From Niastella sp. (GTDB lineage: Bacteria; Bacteroidota; Bacteroidia; Chitinophagales; Chitinophagaceae), in contig JAGIBF010000021.1 of NCBI GenBank assembly GCA_017744515.1, forward strand, positions 1-64,000: a stretch of 64,000 bases of DNA. The letters are read 5' to 3'. Below the pieces are notes generated by a model. It was not told the DNA's origin. It searched no databases and was given only the letters and a program-made list of their open reading frames with translations. Both the position numbers and the translations under genes were made by a program. This document shows, piece by piece, positions 42,002-49,732 of this stretch. The number at the start of each line of letters is the position of its first letter. The stretch's first letter is position 1.

Positions 42002-42433
42002 CTAACATATTTCGAACATCACCTTGTTGCCCGTTCCGGTAATGGCTGAGTGATCCTCATAAAACTTTACACCATCCTCTTCACATTGCAGGGTAAACAA
42101 CAGCCGCGGACCACCCTGACCAGCCTGCTCCCATTTCACCGGCTCTGTTTCATATACAATACTGCGGATGGTATAATCACTATTCATTGTACAATCCACC
42201 TGCTTCACCGCATTGGCAAAGCGCACCTCACGTCCATCGGGCAATTGGTAATGCAGGTAAATAGCTTCCTTATCAACAATGATATTGGTGAGCACAGAAG
42301 CAGTATTGTCCAGCCGGCCATCAGGCCCTACCCGGAACTGTCTTTCACTGTGCAATTGTAATTGTCCTTGATGGTTGCCGGCACCATTGCCAAACAACAG
42401 GCAACCGATATAATCCACAATCTCTTTTTTCAT
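42002..42433 (-). CDS. Protein of unknown function
   Basis: About 143 residues from the ATG at 42433; the longer frame to 42484 only reads through the REP element and is rejected. It has no signal peptide, membrane helix or recognised domain. It contains the segments KKEIVDYIGCLLFGNGAGNHQ, NIIVDKEAIYLHYQLPDGREV and EQAGQGGPRLLFTLQCEED, which suggests a beta-rich fold. Its codon use matches its neighbours. It ends next to a terminator shared with the LytTR gene and has no other partner. Kept as real because its start and stop are well placed. Confidence 0.6.
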   Translation of the reverse strand: MKKEIVDYIGCLLFGNGAGNHQGQLQLHSERQFRVGPDGRLDNTASVLTNIIVDKEAIYLHYQLPDGREVRFANAVKQVDCTMNSDYTIRSIVYETEPVKWEQAGQGGPRLLFTLQCEEDGVKFYEDHSAITGTGNKVMFEIC

Positions 42434-42449
42434 GTTGACTGAATTTACT

Positions 42450-42496
42450 GTCACCCTGAGCCTGTCGAAGGGAGGCTTCGACAAGCTCAGCCTGAC
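42450..42496. repeat. REP-like palindromic element, copy 2
   Basis: GTCACCCTGAGCCTGTCGAAG followed by an inverted copy CTTCGACAAGCTCAGCCTGAC. The cleanest of the four copies, lying 16 bases upstream of the start of the minus-strand gene at 42433. Confidence 0.8.
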
Positions 42497-42510
42497 AAAG
42501 GTTTATGTTG

Positions 42511-42939
42511 CTATTTCTCTTCGTATTTATTGATCAGCACCTTTATTTTCTTGCCATCAAGGCGTGCCATCTCCACGAGCAAATACAGTTTTCCGTCTTT
42601 GGCTTCCACCGTCATGGAGCCTTCATTCGTTTCACCCGTGTCAGGTTTTTGGAACAACACTTTGTACACCGCTTTGCCCTCTTTGTAAATCTCTTTCCAA
42701 TCGCAGGTAGTTCCCTGAATAGTAGCCTTCAGGGCTTCCGGTTTGTCATTGGCGTTCACAGTAATGGTCTCTTTCGTAAACACAATGGACAACACATCTG
42801 TTTTTGAATCCATAACATCACCCTCGGCACTGATCCTTTCCTGCTTATCGGAATGGTACACTACGTTTTTATCACATTGGGCAATGGCGGCCGATCCGGC
42901 CAGCAGGAGGACAAGGAAAGACAGGAACATCTTTTTCAT
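42511..42939 (-). CDS. Small secreted protein of unknown function
   Basis: A 142-residue protein with a signal peptide (MKKMFLSFLVLLLAGSAAIAQ) and a mature part with alternating strands such as VLSIVFTKETITVNA and GSMTVEAKDGKLYLLVEM. Two cysteines (in QCDKN and TTCDWK) could pair after export. No family was recognised. It lies downstream of the REP element copy 2 and is followed by a 234-base gap before the TlpA-like gene on the same strand. Confidence 0.65.
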   Translation of the reverse strand: MKKMFLSFLVLLLAGSAAIAQCDKNVVYHSDKQERISAEGDVMDSKTDVLSIVFTKETITVNANDKPEALKATIQGTTCDWKEIYKEGKAVYKVLFQKPDTGETNEGSMTVEAKDGKLYLLVEMARLDGKKIKVLINKYEEK

Positions 42940-43173
42940 GGCTATACTTTTTGGTTAAAATGTAGTTGTTTTATCAGGGGACCTGCGCCATTAACCGGCA
43001 CTTGGACAACCCGTTCAGGCTGCAGGTTACAGTTATTTTAAAAAAATCCGGCATCATTTACACCAACCCGCCTCCATAGCTGACAGACAAGGTTTTTAAC
43101 AGGTCAAAAAAAATCAGTGAACTACCTGCCCAGCCTATCGGGCAAAAACACCTGCTGCGTCATTTGTATGCAA

Positions 43174-44328
43174 CTATTTCGCAGCCAGCAACTGTTCTAC
43201 AAACCGCTGCAGTTCCTCACCATGTAATTGCGCCGCAATGATCTTACCCTGCGGATCGATAATAAAGTTTTGAGGAATGGCCCTCACACCATACAGTTTC
43301 GGCACGCCACTCTCCCAACCTTTCAGATCGCTTACCTGCGGCCACGTCAGCTGGTCGTCCTTAATGGCCTTCAGCCAGGCTGCTTTACCTTCGGGCTTGT
43401 CCAACGACACACCGAGTATCACAAAATTTTTATCCCTGAAGCGGTCATAGAGTTTCACCAGGTTGGGATTGTCCTGCCGGCAGGGGCCACACCAGGAAGC
43501 CCAGAAATCGATCAGTACATACTTGCCTTTGAACTGAGACAGCGATACCGGTTGGCTTTTTACATCCTTCTCCGTAAAGTCTGGCGCAACTGCCCCCACT
43601 TTTACAAGGCGGATGTTATTCAGCATGCGCAGGAATGCCTGCCCGCCAGTTGTTTCCCGGACAGCCGGAGATAAAGTATTGAACAAAGGTTCCAGTTTAG
43701 CAGGATCGGGGAAGGCGCCAGGTATGTAATTTTCAAGTGCAAACAGACTGATATAACTGTCCGGATACCGGCGAATAAAATCCATAGCGATCTGCTGACG
43801 CTGCATTCGCAAAGTATCCTGCAAACGGCTGAGACTATCGCTAAAGCCAGGCGTTTTCGCCTGCTCACGTGTCATTGCCCGGATCCGTATGGACATATCC
43901 AAATGACGATCATCTACCGGTTTCATCAATGCCTGGAGCGCCTGGTAATCCACATTCAGTGCCGACCCGCTTATAGAAGCCGTGGCTACAGAATCCTTAC
44001 CGGTGATAAGAATCTGGCCTTTCTCTACAAACAACTGCACCATGTCTACTCCGTCCCTTCGATCCAGCTTTTGAATGCCAACGCCTTTACGGTCGATTAC
44101 CAACGTAGCGGAAAAAGGTTGGTCGGTCAAGCCTTTCAATTCGAATATCCCTTTTATGACCGGCGATGAATCGGCCCGGTGTCCGCCATCTTTCTTATAA
44201 GCCAGGTAAGCAATGGCCGGCGCATCAAGTCCTGTTATATTTCCTTTGATGGAATAAGCTCCTTCCTGCGCTACCAGCAATGCAGGAGACAATAAGGCTG
44301 CCAGATTATATATTGCACGTTTGAACAT
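43174..44328 (-). CDS. DUF4369-thioredoxin (TlpA-like) secreted oxidoreductase
   Basis: A 384-residue protein with a signal peptide (to about residue 20). The first 120 residues fit DUF4369; the C-terminus is a thioredoxin domain with WCGPC (Cys280, Cys283) in DFWASWCGPCRQDNP and the cis-Pro region VRAIPQNFII. Such proteins are thiol-disulfide oxidoreductases in the periplasm, often for cytochrome c maturation or repair; the exact role is not known. The upstream small peptide gene starts 16 bases before its start (minus strand), so they are probably co-transcribed. Confidence 0.93.
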   Translation of the reverse strand: MFKRAIYNLAALLSPALLVAQEGAYSIKGNITGLDAPAIAYLAYKKDGGHRADSSPVIKGIFELKGLTDQPFSATLVIDRKGVGIQKLDRRDGVDMVQLFVEKGQILITGKDSVATASISGSALNVDYQALQALMKPVDDRHLDMSIRIRAMTREQAKTPGFSDSLSRLQDTLRMQRQQIAMDFIRRYPDSYISLFALENYIPGAFPDPAKLEPLFNTLSPAVRETTGGQAFLRMLNNIRLVKVGAVAPDFTEKDVKSQPVSLSQFKGKYVLIDFWASWCGPCRQDNPNLVKLYDRFRDKNFVILGVSLDKPEGKAAWLKAIKDDQLTWPQVSDLKGWESGVPKLYGVRAIPQNFIIDPQGKIIAAQLHGEELQRFVEQLLAAK

Positions 44329-44344
44329 ATAAATGAATTGTAGA

Positions 44345-44563
44345 TTAAAAATCCAGTAACTCCAGCCTGTTCAATAGTCCCGACGACTCTACTACATCAT
44401 CATACGCTGTCCCCGCCTCCGTATTCGTGGGAGCTGCTGCTTCCATCATTTCAATGGTAAAAATGGGATGCATAATCACTTCATCAGCAACGGCTCCCTT
44501 CGGCATACGGGAGATCAGCAACGTAGTTGCCAGCAACACGGCGACCGGTACCAGGAATCTCAT
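44345..44563 (-). CDS. 72-residue exported peptide, possible partner of the thioredoxin
   Basis: Starts with a hydrophobic segment (MRFLVPVAVLLATTLLISRM) that could be an export signal or membrane helix. The rest is acidic (VADEVIMHPIFTIEMMEAAAP) with no known motif and no cysteine. It ends 16 bases before the TlpA-like gene on the same strand. Real gene likely because of the position and open frame; function unknown. Confidence 0.5.
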   Translation of the reverse strand: MRFLVPVAVLLATTLLISRMPKGAVADEVIMHPIFTIEMMEAAAPTNTEAGTAYDDVVESSGLLNRLELLDF

Positions 44564-44590
44564 AACAAATACTTTATTGTTTTAAACTAT

Positions 44591-44675
44591 CACCCTGAGC
44601 TTATCACCCTGAGCTTGTCGAAGGGTGCTTTGTAAGATATCTTTTCAAACAGGCTTCGACAAGCTCAGCCTGACA
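44591..44675. repeat. REP-like palindromic element, copy 3 (expanded)
   Basis: Starts with CACCCTGAGCTTATCACC and ends with CTTCGACAAGCTCAGCCTGA; the middle is longer than in copy 2 (contains a TGTAAGATATC stretch). It lies between the peptide gene and the permease gene, both on the minus strand, and forms part of the end of the ABC operon. Confidence 0.75.
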
Positions 44676-44678
44676 ACA

Positions 44679-45449
44679 CTACCCTCTTTCCTTACGCTTC
44701 ACCGTATCCCAGAATGCCAGCAGGGTTATTCCCACAAACCATATCCAGGAATAGTTCAGGTGAACAAGCACTGCATTTCCTTTATTCAGGTTCTTAAAAT
44801 ACGTGAGCAATGTATAAGCATAGGGATAGTAAACAACATGTTTCCATTGAACGATCATGATCCCGGTGATCAGCAGGGCCAGCCCGATGCCTATAGGCGC
44901 TATAAAGTTCTTGAAGCGCAGGCTGATCCAGTATTGAATGGCAGTCATGGCCAGGACAGCAGTGTACATTTTACCGGTCACGGTCAGCATATCCGTCCAG
45001 GGAACAGCCGTGTCGAAAAATTTATACGTGCCATGTATTGCATTCGCACCATACCCTGCCACCAGTATACTCAGGTTAAATAACAGCAGGGCTGTCAATA
45101 TCAACCCGTGAATGACCAGGAATTTAGAAAAGAAAATATCAGCATAGCTACGGGGAGAAGCATACACCTGCTTCCAGGTATTGTTGCGGTATTCGATCTG
45201 CACTACAAGACTGGTCACCAATATTACATACATGGGCATTAAGAAGGCTGCCGTAGGCTGCCAGCAGGCCCTCATCAGCGTTTGCCATGCGTCATTCCCA
45301 AAATCCCTCACAAATTCTTTGGCATCGATGGTCATCATCAGCCACATTACAAGGGGAATAAATATCCCTGCTATCAATGTGATCCAGTAAGCGGCCGTTT
45401 TACGGCATTTCCACAATTCAGCTTTGGTATTGATAATAAAAGTAGCCAT
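44679..45449 (-). CDS. ABC-2 type permease, second exporter of the GntR operon
   Basis: A 256-residue protein with six hydrophobic helices. The large first loop and final helices fit ABC-2 permeases of lantibiotic or bacitracin-resistance type (e.g. YTR/BcrB). It is 2 bases downstream of the matching ATPase gene and is the last gene of the six-gene operon. The substrate is unknown. Such modules pump out peptide antibiotics, lipid-linked wall precursors or peptides. Confidence 0.85.
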   Translation of the reverse strand: MATFIINTKAELWKCRKTAAYWITLIAGIFIPLVMWLMMTIDAKEFVRDFGNDAWQTLMRACWQPTAAFLMPMYVILVTSLVVQIEYRNNTWKQVYASPRSYADIFFSKFLVIHGLILTALLLFNLSILVAGYGANAIHGTYKFFDTAVPWTDMLTVTGKMYTAVLAMTAIQYWISLRFKNFIAPIGIGLALLITGIMIVQWKHVVYYPYAYTLLTYFKNLNKGNAVLVHLNYSWIWFVGITLLAFWDTVKRKERG

Positions 45450-45451
45450 AA

Positions 45452-46363
45452 CTATTCGGAGGTTATTTCGATGAATAAATTTTCAAGATCGTTTTGTGTA
45501 AGCGCCATCTGGTATACTTCTACATCCTGCTGGATCAGCGTTCTGTTGAGCAGTGCCGTTTTTTCTTTGCTTTCAAAATCCACCAGCAGGCGTGAACCAT
45601 TTATCTGCTTCACGGGGAAATGACCATTCAACACCCGTTGTGCTTTGGCAGTATCGTTCACTTCGATCTCGATGGCAGACTGTTTTGATTTCAGTTGCTG
45701 CAGCTCCTGCAACGCTCCCTGAAATACCAGCTTACCTTTATTGATAATACCAACGTGCGTGGCCATCTTTTCCACTTCGGCCAGCATGTGGCTCGATACC
45801 ATGATCGTCTTGCTATGCTCGCGGTTCAGCGATTTGATCAGCTCGCGCGTTTCAATGATACCACTTGGGTCAAGGCCATTGGTAGGCTCGTCCAGTATCA
45901 GCAGCTCAGGATCGTGCAGCAGGGCGATGGCGATCGACAGGCGTTGCTTCATGCCCAGTGAATAAGCTTTTACTTTTTTACTGGCAGCATCTTTCAGTCG
46001 TACGATCTCCAATACTTCATCGACCCTCTTCTTAGGACATTGATACGAGAGACGGAAGATCTCCAGGTTTTCCCGGCCACTCAGGTGCAGGTACAAAGAA
46101 GGCTGTTCGATAAGAGAACCCAGGCGACCAAGAATATCCAGGCGGTGGCCTGCGAGCTCTTTGCCAAACAGGGTGATAGAACCTTCCTGCTTTTTCAGCA
46201 GGCCGAGTATCAGCCGGAGCGTAGTTGTTTTACCGGCTCCATTCGGGCCGAGAAAGCCATAGATACTACCGGCTGGTATCTGCAGGCTCAACTGATGAAG
46301 GATGGGTTGTCCGGACCGGAACAAAAAGTCCAGTCGACGGGTCTCGATAATATAGTTGCTCAT
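45452..46363 (-). CDS. ABC transporter ATPase, second exporter of the GntR operon
   Basis: A 303-residue ATPase. Walker A is GPNGAGKTTTLRL, the signature is SLGMKQRLSIAIALL, Walker B is LLILDEPTNGLDPSG and the H-loop lies in MVSSHMLAEVEKMAT. It has a C-terminal extension of about 80 residues, common in the BcrA/NatA group that couples with ABC-2 permeases. It is followed 2 bases later by its permease. The gene belongs to the operon that starts at 49200 and lies just behind a short adhesin-like gene. Confidence 0.93.
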   Translation of the reverse strand: MSNYIIETRRLDFLFRSGQPILHQLSLQIPAGSIYGFLGPNGAGKTTTLRLILGLLKKQEGSITLFGKELAGHRLDILGRLGSLIEQPSLYLHLSGRENLEIFRLSYQCPKKRVDEVLEIVRLKDAASKKVKAYSLGMKQRLSIAIALLHDPELLILDEPTNGLDPSGIIETRELIKSLNREHSKTIMVSSHMLAEVEKMATHVGIINKGKLVFQGALQELQQLKSKQSAIEIEVNDTAKAQRVLNGHFPVKQINGSRLLVDFESKEKTALLNRTLIQQDVEVYQMALTQNDLENLFIEITSE

Positions 46364-46364
46364 T

Positions 46365-47093
46365 TTATTCTGTTGAAGTGATGGTTGCTTTGCGGAGGTT
46401 TTTACCTTTTATAGATATATCAGAAGAACTGTCTACTTGTATGCTCAGTTTGCCAAATTCTACGTTATCTTCTTCGAGCCTGGATCCAATAAAGTATGCA
46501 TCCAGCTCATTCACGTGAACACCTCTGCGAATCCGTAAAGCAGAGTTATTCCAGACGTTCACTTTCAACTTATCATAAAAAACAGGTTGATCTTCAGGAC
46601 TGCCATTTTCAACGGCGAGTTCTGAATAGTTCAAGTATAAGTTGAAGGAAGGTGACAACTTGCCGGAATCGGTACCATTCCTGAGCGCCACTTCACTGTA
46701 AATAGCAGCGATACTATCCATCTTCGGCAGGAAAAGCACCACATGAGTCCAGGACCTGGTCACCGGCTGCCCATTCTCTTTTTTGGTAAGCTCAGGGTTG
46801 ATGATATTCAATACTCCATCTTTTACTGTCCACTGTGCGCCGGGGCCATCTTTCCAGATTTCCATGCTTGCAGAGTCGGCTGGAATAATTAGCACATTAC
46901 CCATACCTTCAATCCTTACTGATTTGAAAGGTTCCTTTATTTGATGCGCATTGCTCCAGGTATTATTGAGACCTTCTTTAGAAGTGATGATATTACCATT
47001 GGCAAATTTGACCCTTACGACTGCAAAAAGACTCGTAAATACCAGGATAGTGGTAAGCAGCAGGCCTAATAAAATTTTATTACTCTTTCTCAT
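46365..47093 (-). CDS. Membrane-anchored GIN/DUF2807-like protein in the ABC operon
   Basis: A 242-residue protein with one N-terminal membrane anchor (residues 7-25) and an extracytoplasmic part that resembles the auto-transporter adhesin head GIN domain (DUF2807): EGMGNVLIIPADSASMEIW, then a repeat-rich beta segment with NLYLNYSELAVENGS, KVNVWNNSALRIRRG and VDSSSDISIKGKN. These probably form a beta-helix. GIN-type proteins often lie in YtrA operons with ABC exporters in Bacteroidota. Its task is unknown. It is one base from the ATPase gene and ten from the GntR gene. Confidence 0.75.
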   Translation of the reverse strand: MRKSNKILLGLLLTTILVFTSLFAVVRVKFANGNIITSKEGLNNTWSNAHQIKEPFKSVRIEGMGNVLIIPADSASMEIWKDGPGAQWTVKDGVLNIINPELTKKENGQPVTRSWTHVVLFLPKMDSIAAIYSEVALRNGTDSGKLSPSFNLYLNYSELAVENGSPEDQPVFYDKLKVNVWNNSALRIRRGVHVNELDAYFIGSRLEEDNVEFGKLSIQVDSSSDISIKGKNLRKATITSTE

Positions 47094-47102
47094 GTCACTG
47101 AG

Positions 47103-47483
47103 TTATGCAGGGTTAGCGAAATGTTGTTGTTTGTACTTTTCATACCAGGGTTTCAGATCGTCCGGCGTCATGCCCAGCAGGTACATATTGCGGAAGACCT
47201 GTGGCAGATCCTTTTCCGTAAATTCAACCTTACGGTATTTGACAGCCTGCTGCACGGCGCCGGGAGATACAAAGTAGCCGATGCCCCGCTGGTTGTAAAT
47301 GATCTCCTGTTGTTGCAGGAACTCGAACGTGCGCATTACGGTATTAGGATTTACTTCCAGTTGCACGGCCAGCTCCCGTACAGAAGGCACCCTTTCCTCC
47401 GGCTTCCACTCCTGCAGCAATATCTTCTCGCAGACGTAATCGGCGATCTGTAAGTATATAGCTTGCGATTCTCTGAATTGCAT
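47103..47483 (-). CDS. GntR-family (YtrA-type) transcriptional regulator
   Basis: A 126-residue regulator with only a GntR winged helix-turn-helix and a short C-terminal tail, as in the YtrA group. The DNA-binding part is residues 1-75 (IYLQIADYVCEKIL, PSVRELAVQLEVNPNTVMRTFEFL, GIGYFVSPGA). YtrA-type proteins repress ABC exporter operons and are released by cell-wall stress in some species. It lies in the middle of the operon and probably binds the palindrome at 49214-49235. That model is inferred from the dyad and context. Confidence 0.92.
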   Translation of the reverse strand: MQFRESQAIYLQIADYVCEKILLQEWKPEERVPSVRELAVQLEVNPNTVMRTFEFLQQQEIIYNQRGIGYFVSPGAVQQAVKYRKVEFTEKDLPQVFRNMYLLGMTPDDLKPWYEKYKQQHFANPA

Positions 47484-47502
47484 AATAATTTGTTTACGTA
47501 GG

Positions 47503-48357
47503 TTAAACCTCTTTTTCCTTCAGCCTGAAATAAGTGACCACCCAAAACACCGGCGTCAATATATACTTGAAGTATCCAAAAAATACATCGTCGGTCCAGG
47601 TAGGTAATTGAATAAACCGCCTTCCCCATTCATTGCCAGGTCCAGGCAGGTTAAACACATTAAAATTCGAACCAAAACCACCTGACGGGAGGATTGGTGA
47701 CAACACTTTGGCGATCAGGAAAATGAAGAGCAGGATGATCAATAACAACGCAATGGTTGTTTTGATAAAACTATAAGCCGGGAAATAAATAGATCCCAAT
47801 GCATAAGCACCTTGTACCGCAAAGAAGATCAGCAATAAGGTAGTAAGCGTGTTAAAAGGATTGCCATTCTCACGTGAGCTGAGCTTAGAGAAAACATTGG
47901 CAACCGTTTCCGGCACAAACAATGCTTCCGTATTATGCTCTTTCCACCGGGCCAGGTTAACAGCGTTGGCTACTTTTACCATAATAAAATCGACGGCATA
48001 AAAGACGATAGTATAACAAACAAAAAAGATCAGCACACAATACAACGCCATACACAACACTTTCTCCAGTTGCGATGCAGGCACAGATAAAAAATTGATG
48101 GCTTTGGGTTTATTGGCAAGGTCACCAAAAAGCAAGCTGGCAAATAAAGCGCCGGTAAGAAAAAGGCCCACATAAAAGGTAATGATCTGCCCTTCTCGGT
48201 TCATCGCTTCACGGCCATCCACCAGCAGCAGAAAGCCATACCACATCAACAACAGGGCGGCGATGGCCCCCAGCGAAAGCGTATATTTATTCCTGTTATC
48301 GCTCCAGTGCTTGCGTACCAGCACTCCCCAGCGGGAAAAATCAAAAACCTGGTTCAT
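47503..48357 (-). CDS. ABC-2 family permease, first exporter of the GntR operon
   Basis: A 284-residue membrane protein with about six helices in pairs, separated by long loops. It is nine bases downstream of the first ATPase gene and 19 bases upstream of the GntR gene. The shape fits permeases of the YtrC/D-like ABC exporters. No ligand site is recognisable. Confidence 0.8.
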   Translation of the reverse strand: MNQVFDFSRWGVLVRKHWSDNRNKYTLSLGAIAALLLMWYGFLLLVDGREAMNREGQIITFYVGLFLTGALFASLLFGDLANKPKAINFLSVPASQLEKVLCMALYCVLIFFVCYTIVFYAVDFIMVKVANAVNLARWKEHNTEALFVPETVANVFSKLSSRENGNPFNTLTTLLLIFFAVQGAYALGSIYFPAYSFIKTTIALLLIILLFIFLIAKVLSPILPSGGFGSNFNVFNLPGPGNEWGRRFIQLPTWTDDVFFGYFKYILTPVFWVVTYFRLKEKEV

Positions 48358-48366
48358 GATAGTTAT

Positions 48367-49200
48367 TTAAGAATTAAAGGCGGATTGAATGGGTTGACGG
48401 TTAGTGACGATGGCTTTGTACAAAAGCTCCAGGTCGATCCTGCTTTCTTCGCCATCGGTATTTTTAGTGATGATCGCACTGCCGCGCAGGGATGATTCAC
48501 TGTACAAAGCATGCTTTACCTCCTCATGATCAAATGAAATGCGGAAGGACAGCTTGCGGGCAATAGCCTCAATGGTTTGATCGAACAGGATTGCTCCTTC
48601 ATCAATGATAGTGATCCGATCAATGAGGTTCTCGAGGTCTTTTACCTGGTGCGTACTGATGATCACACACTTGTTTTCATCGATTGCGCCGGCCATCACC
48701 TTGCGGAACTGGCTTTTACTCATGATGTCCAAACCATTGGTAGGCTCATCCATCAACAACAGCGAAGTGTTGCAGGCAAGGCCAAAGCTGATCAGCACTT
48801 TTTTCTTCTGGCCATAACTCATGCTTTCCAGCTTATTGTCTACAGGGATCTCGAACTCCTGTATATACTTATCGAACTGTTGTTGGTTGAAGCGGGGATA
48901 AAAGGGCGACAGGCTATTCACCAGTTGCTGCAAAGGAATATTGGGCAGGTAAAACTCTTCCGGCACCATGAATACCTCCTGCAGGAAGGCTGGCTGGCGC
49001 TTGCCGGGTGTAAAACCCATTACGTTGATCGTGCCCTGATCGGGAAACAGCAGGCCGGCAATGTTGCGTAGCAAGGTGGACTTGCCCGTTCCGTTCTTGC
49101 CCAGCAGCCCGTAAATATGGCCGGGTTGTAACTGCAGGCTCAATCCCGTAAAGACTCTTTTCTTACGGTAGCCGAAGTGCAATTGTTGAATGTCTACCAT
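48367..49200 (-). CDS. ABC transporter ATPase, first exporter of the GntR operon
   Basis: A 277-residue ATPase with Walker A in GLLGKNGTGKSTLLRN, the signature region SMSYGQKKKVLISFGLA, Walker B LLMDEPTNGLD and H-loop in VIISTHQVKDLEN. It is the first gene of the six-gene minus-strand operon (ATPase, permease, GntR, GIN-like protein, ATPase, permease). The start codon lies 14 bases downstream of a perfect palindrome next to a promoter -7 box, so transcription of the whole operon is probably controlled there. Confidence 0.92.
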   Translation of the reverse strand: MVDIQQLHFGYRKKRVFTGLSLQLQPGHIYGLLGKNGTGKSTLLRNIAGLLFPDQGTINVMGFTPGKRQPAFLQEVFMVPEEFYLPNIPLQQLVNSLSPFYPRFNQQQFDKYIQEFEIPVDNKLESMSYGQKKKVLISFGLACNTSLLLMDEPTNGLDIMSKSQFRKVMAGAIDENKCVIISTHQVKDLENLIDRITIIDEGAILFDQTIEAIARKLSFRISFDHEEVKHALYSESSLRGSAIITKNTDGEESRIDLELLYKAIVTNRQPIQSAFNS

Positions 49201-49213
49201 GTTCGGTGTTTTA

Positions 49214-49235
49214 GTGTACTACTTAAATAGTACAC
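49214..49235. promoter_or_regulatory. Palindromic operator of the ABC operon
   Basis: GTGTACTA (49214-49221) and TAGTACAC (49228-49235) are perfect inverted repeats around a 6-base centre. It lies between the -7 box and the start codon, about at the transcription start, so a bound repressor would block transcription. The dyad type (GTnTACTA half) resembles known GntR sites, and a GntR gene is in the operon. Confidence 0.72.
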
Positions 49236-49265
49236 AAACATACCAATACAGTAGTTAGTTCCCAA
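49235..49265 (-). promoter_or_regulatory. Promoter of the ABC operon
   Basis: On the minus strand TTG (complement of 49263-49265) is followed after 20 bases by TATGTTTG (complement of 49235-49242), both good matches to the Bacteroidota pattern. The predicted start of transcription falls inside the palindrome. Confidence 0.62.
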
Positions 49266-49397
49266 GATTTTTGATCCTTTTCTTTTGAACTTTTTTATCC
49301 TTAATCTTTATTAGCTATAAATCAACGCGTTAATAAAAAGTACACGCTCATGGTTTAAAAAAGCTATCCTTGTTGATAATCAATACTATGTAATAGG

Positions 49398-49452
49398 ATG
49401 CAGCATAGATGCAGCATATATAGAGCATTGATGCAGCTTAGTTGCAGCATTC
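49398..49452. repeat. Five tandem 11-bp repeats upstream of maeB
   Basis: Units begin at 49398, 49409, 49420, 49431 and 49442. Four of them contain TGCAGC; the third has AGAGC instead. The spacing of exactly 11 bases (one helical turn) places the motif on one face of the DNA. See findings. Confidence 0.7.
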
Positions 49453-49732
49453 CTTATAAGATATGCTCTATCTATGTTCAAGTATAGTTTACATATATGT
49501 GCAGTAAAGTTTAGGATATTATTATGCCTAAAACACGCCGGTTGATATTTTACGATCAGCCCTGTGAAAGCCAGCTTGGAAACCAAACCAATATTATCCT
49601 TGTTTTTACCTAACTGGCAGATTAGCACCCGGATAGCATAATTCCCTTAAATTGCACGCCTGTTTCATGGCGGGAAAGAACTCAACCAAATATCCAAACC
49701 AACCTTCCCAGCCAGTTGATTAAACAAATAGT

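Larger units (their letters stand above)
49201..49732. other. Intergenic region between the ABC operon and maeB (532 bases)
   Basis: No gene was accepted here. From left to right it holds the GntR-type palindrome (49214-49235), the operon promoter (49235-49265, minus strand), an A/T-rich segment, a five-unit 11-bp repeat array (49398-49452), and the region upstream of maeB, where only a weak TAAATTGC box (49649-49656) was seen. Confidence 0.6.

Noticed and set aside
42434..42484. Upstream extension of the unknown gene at 42002
   Set aside because: It is only translation of REP copy 2.
49386..49628. 80-codon open frame on the minus strand upstream of maeB
   Set aside because: Its end runs through the 11-bp repeat array and it has no ribosome site or known motif.
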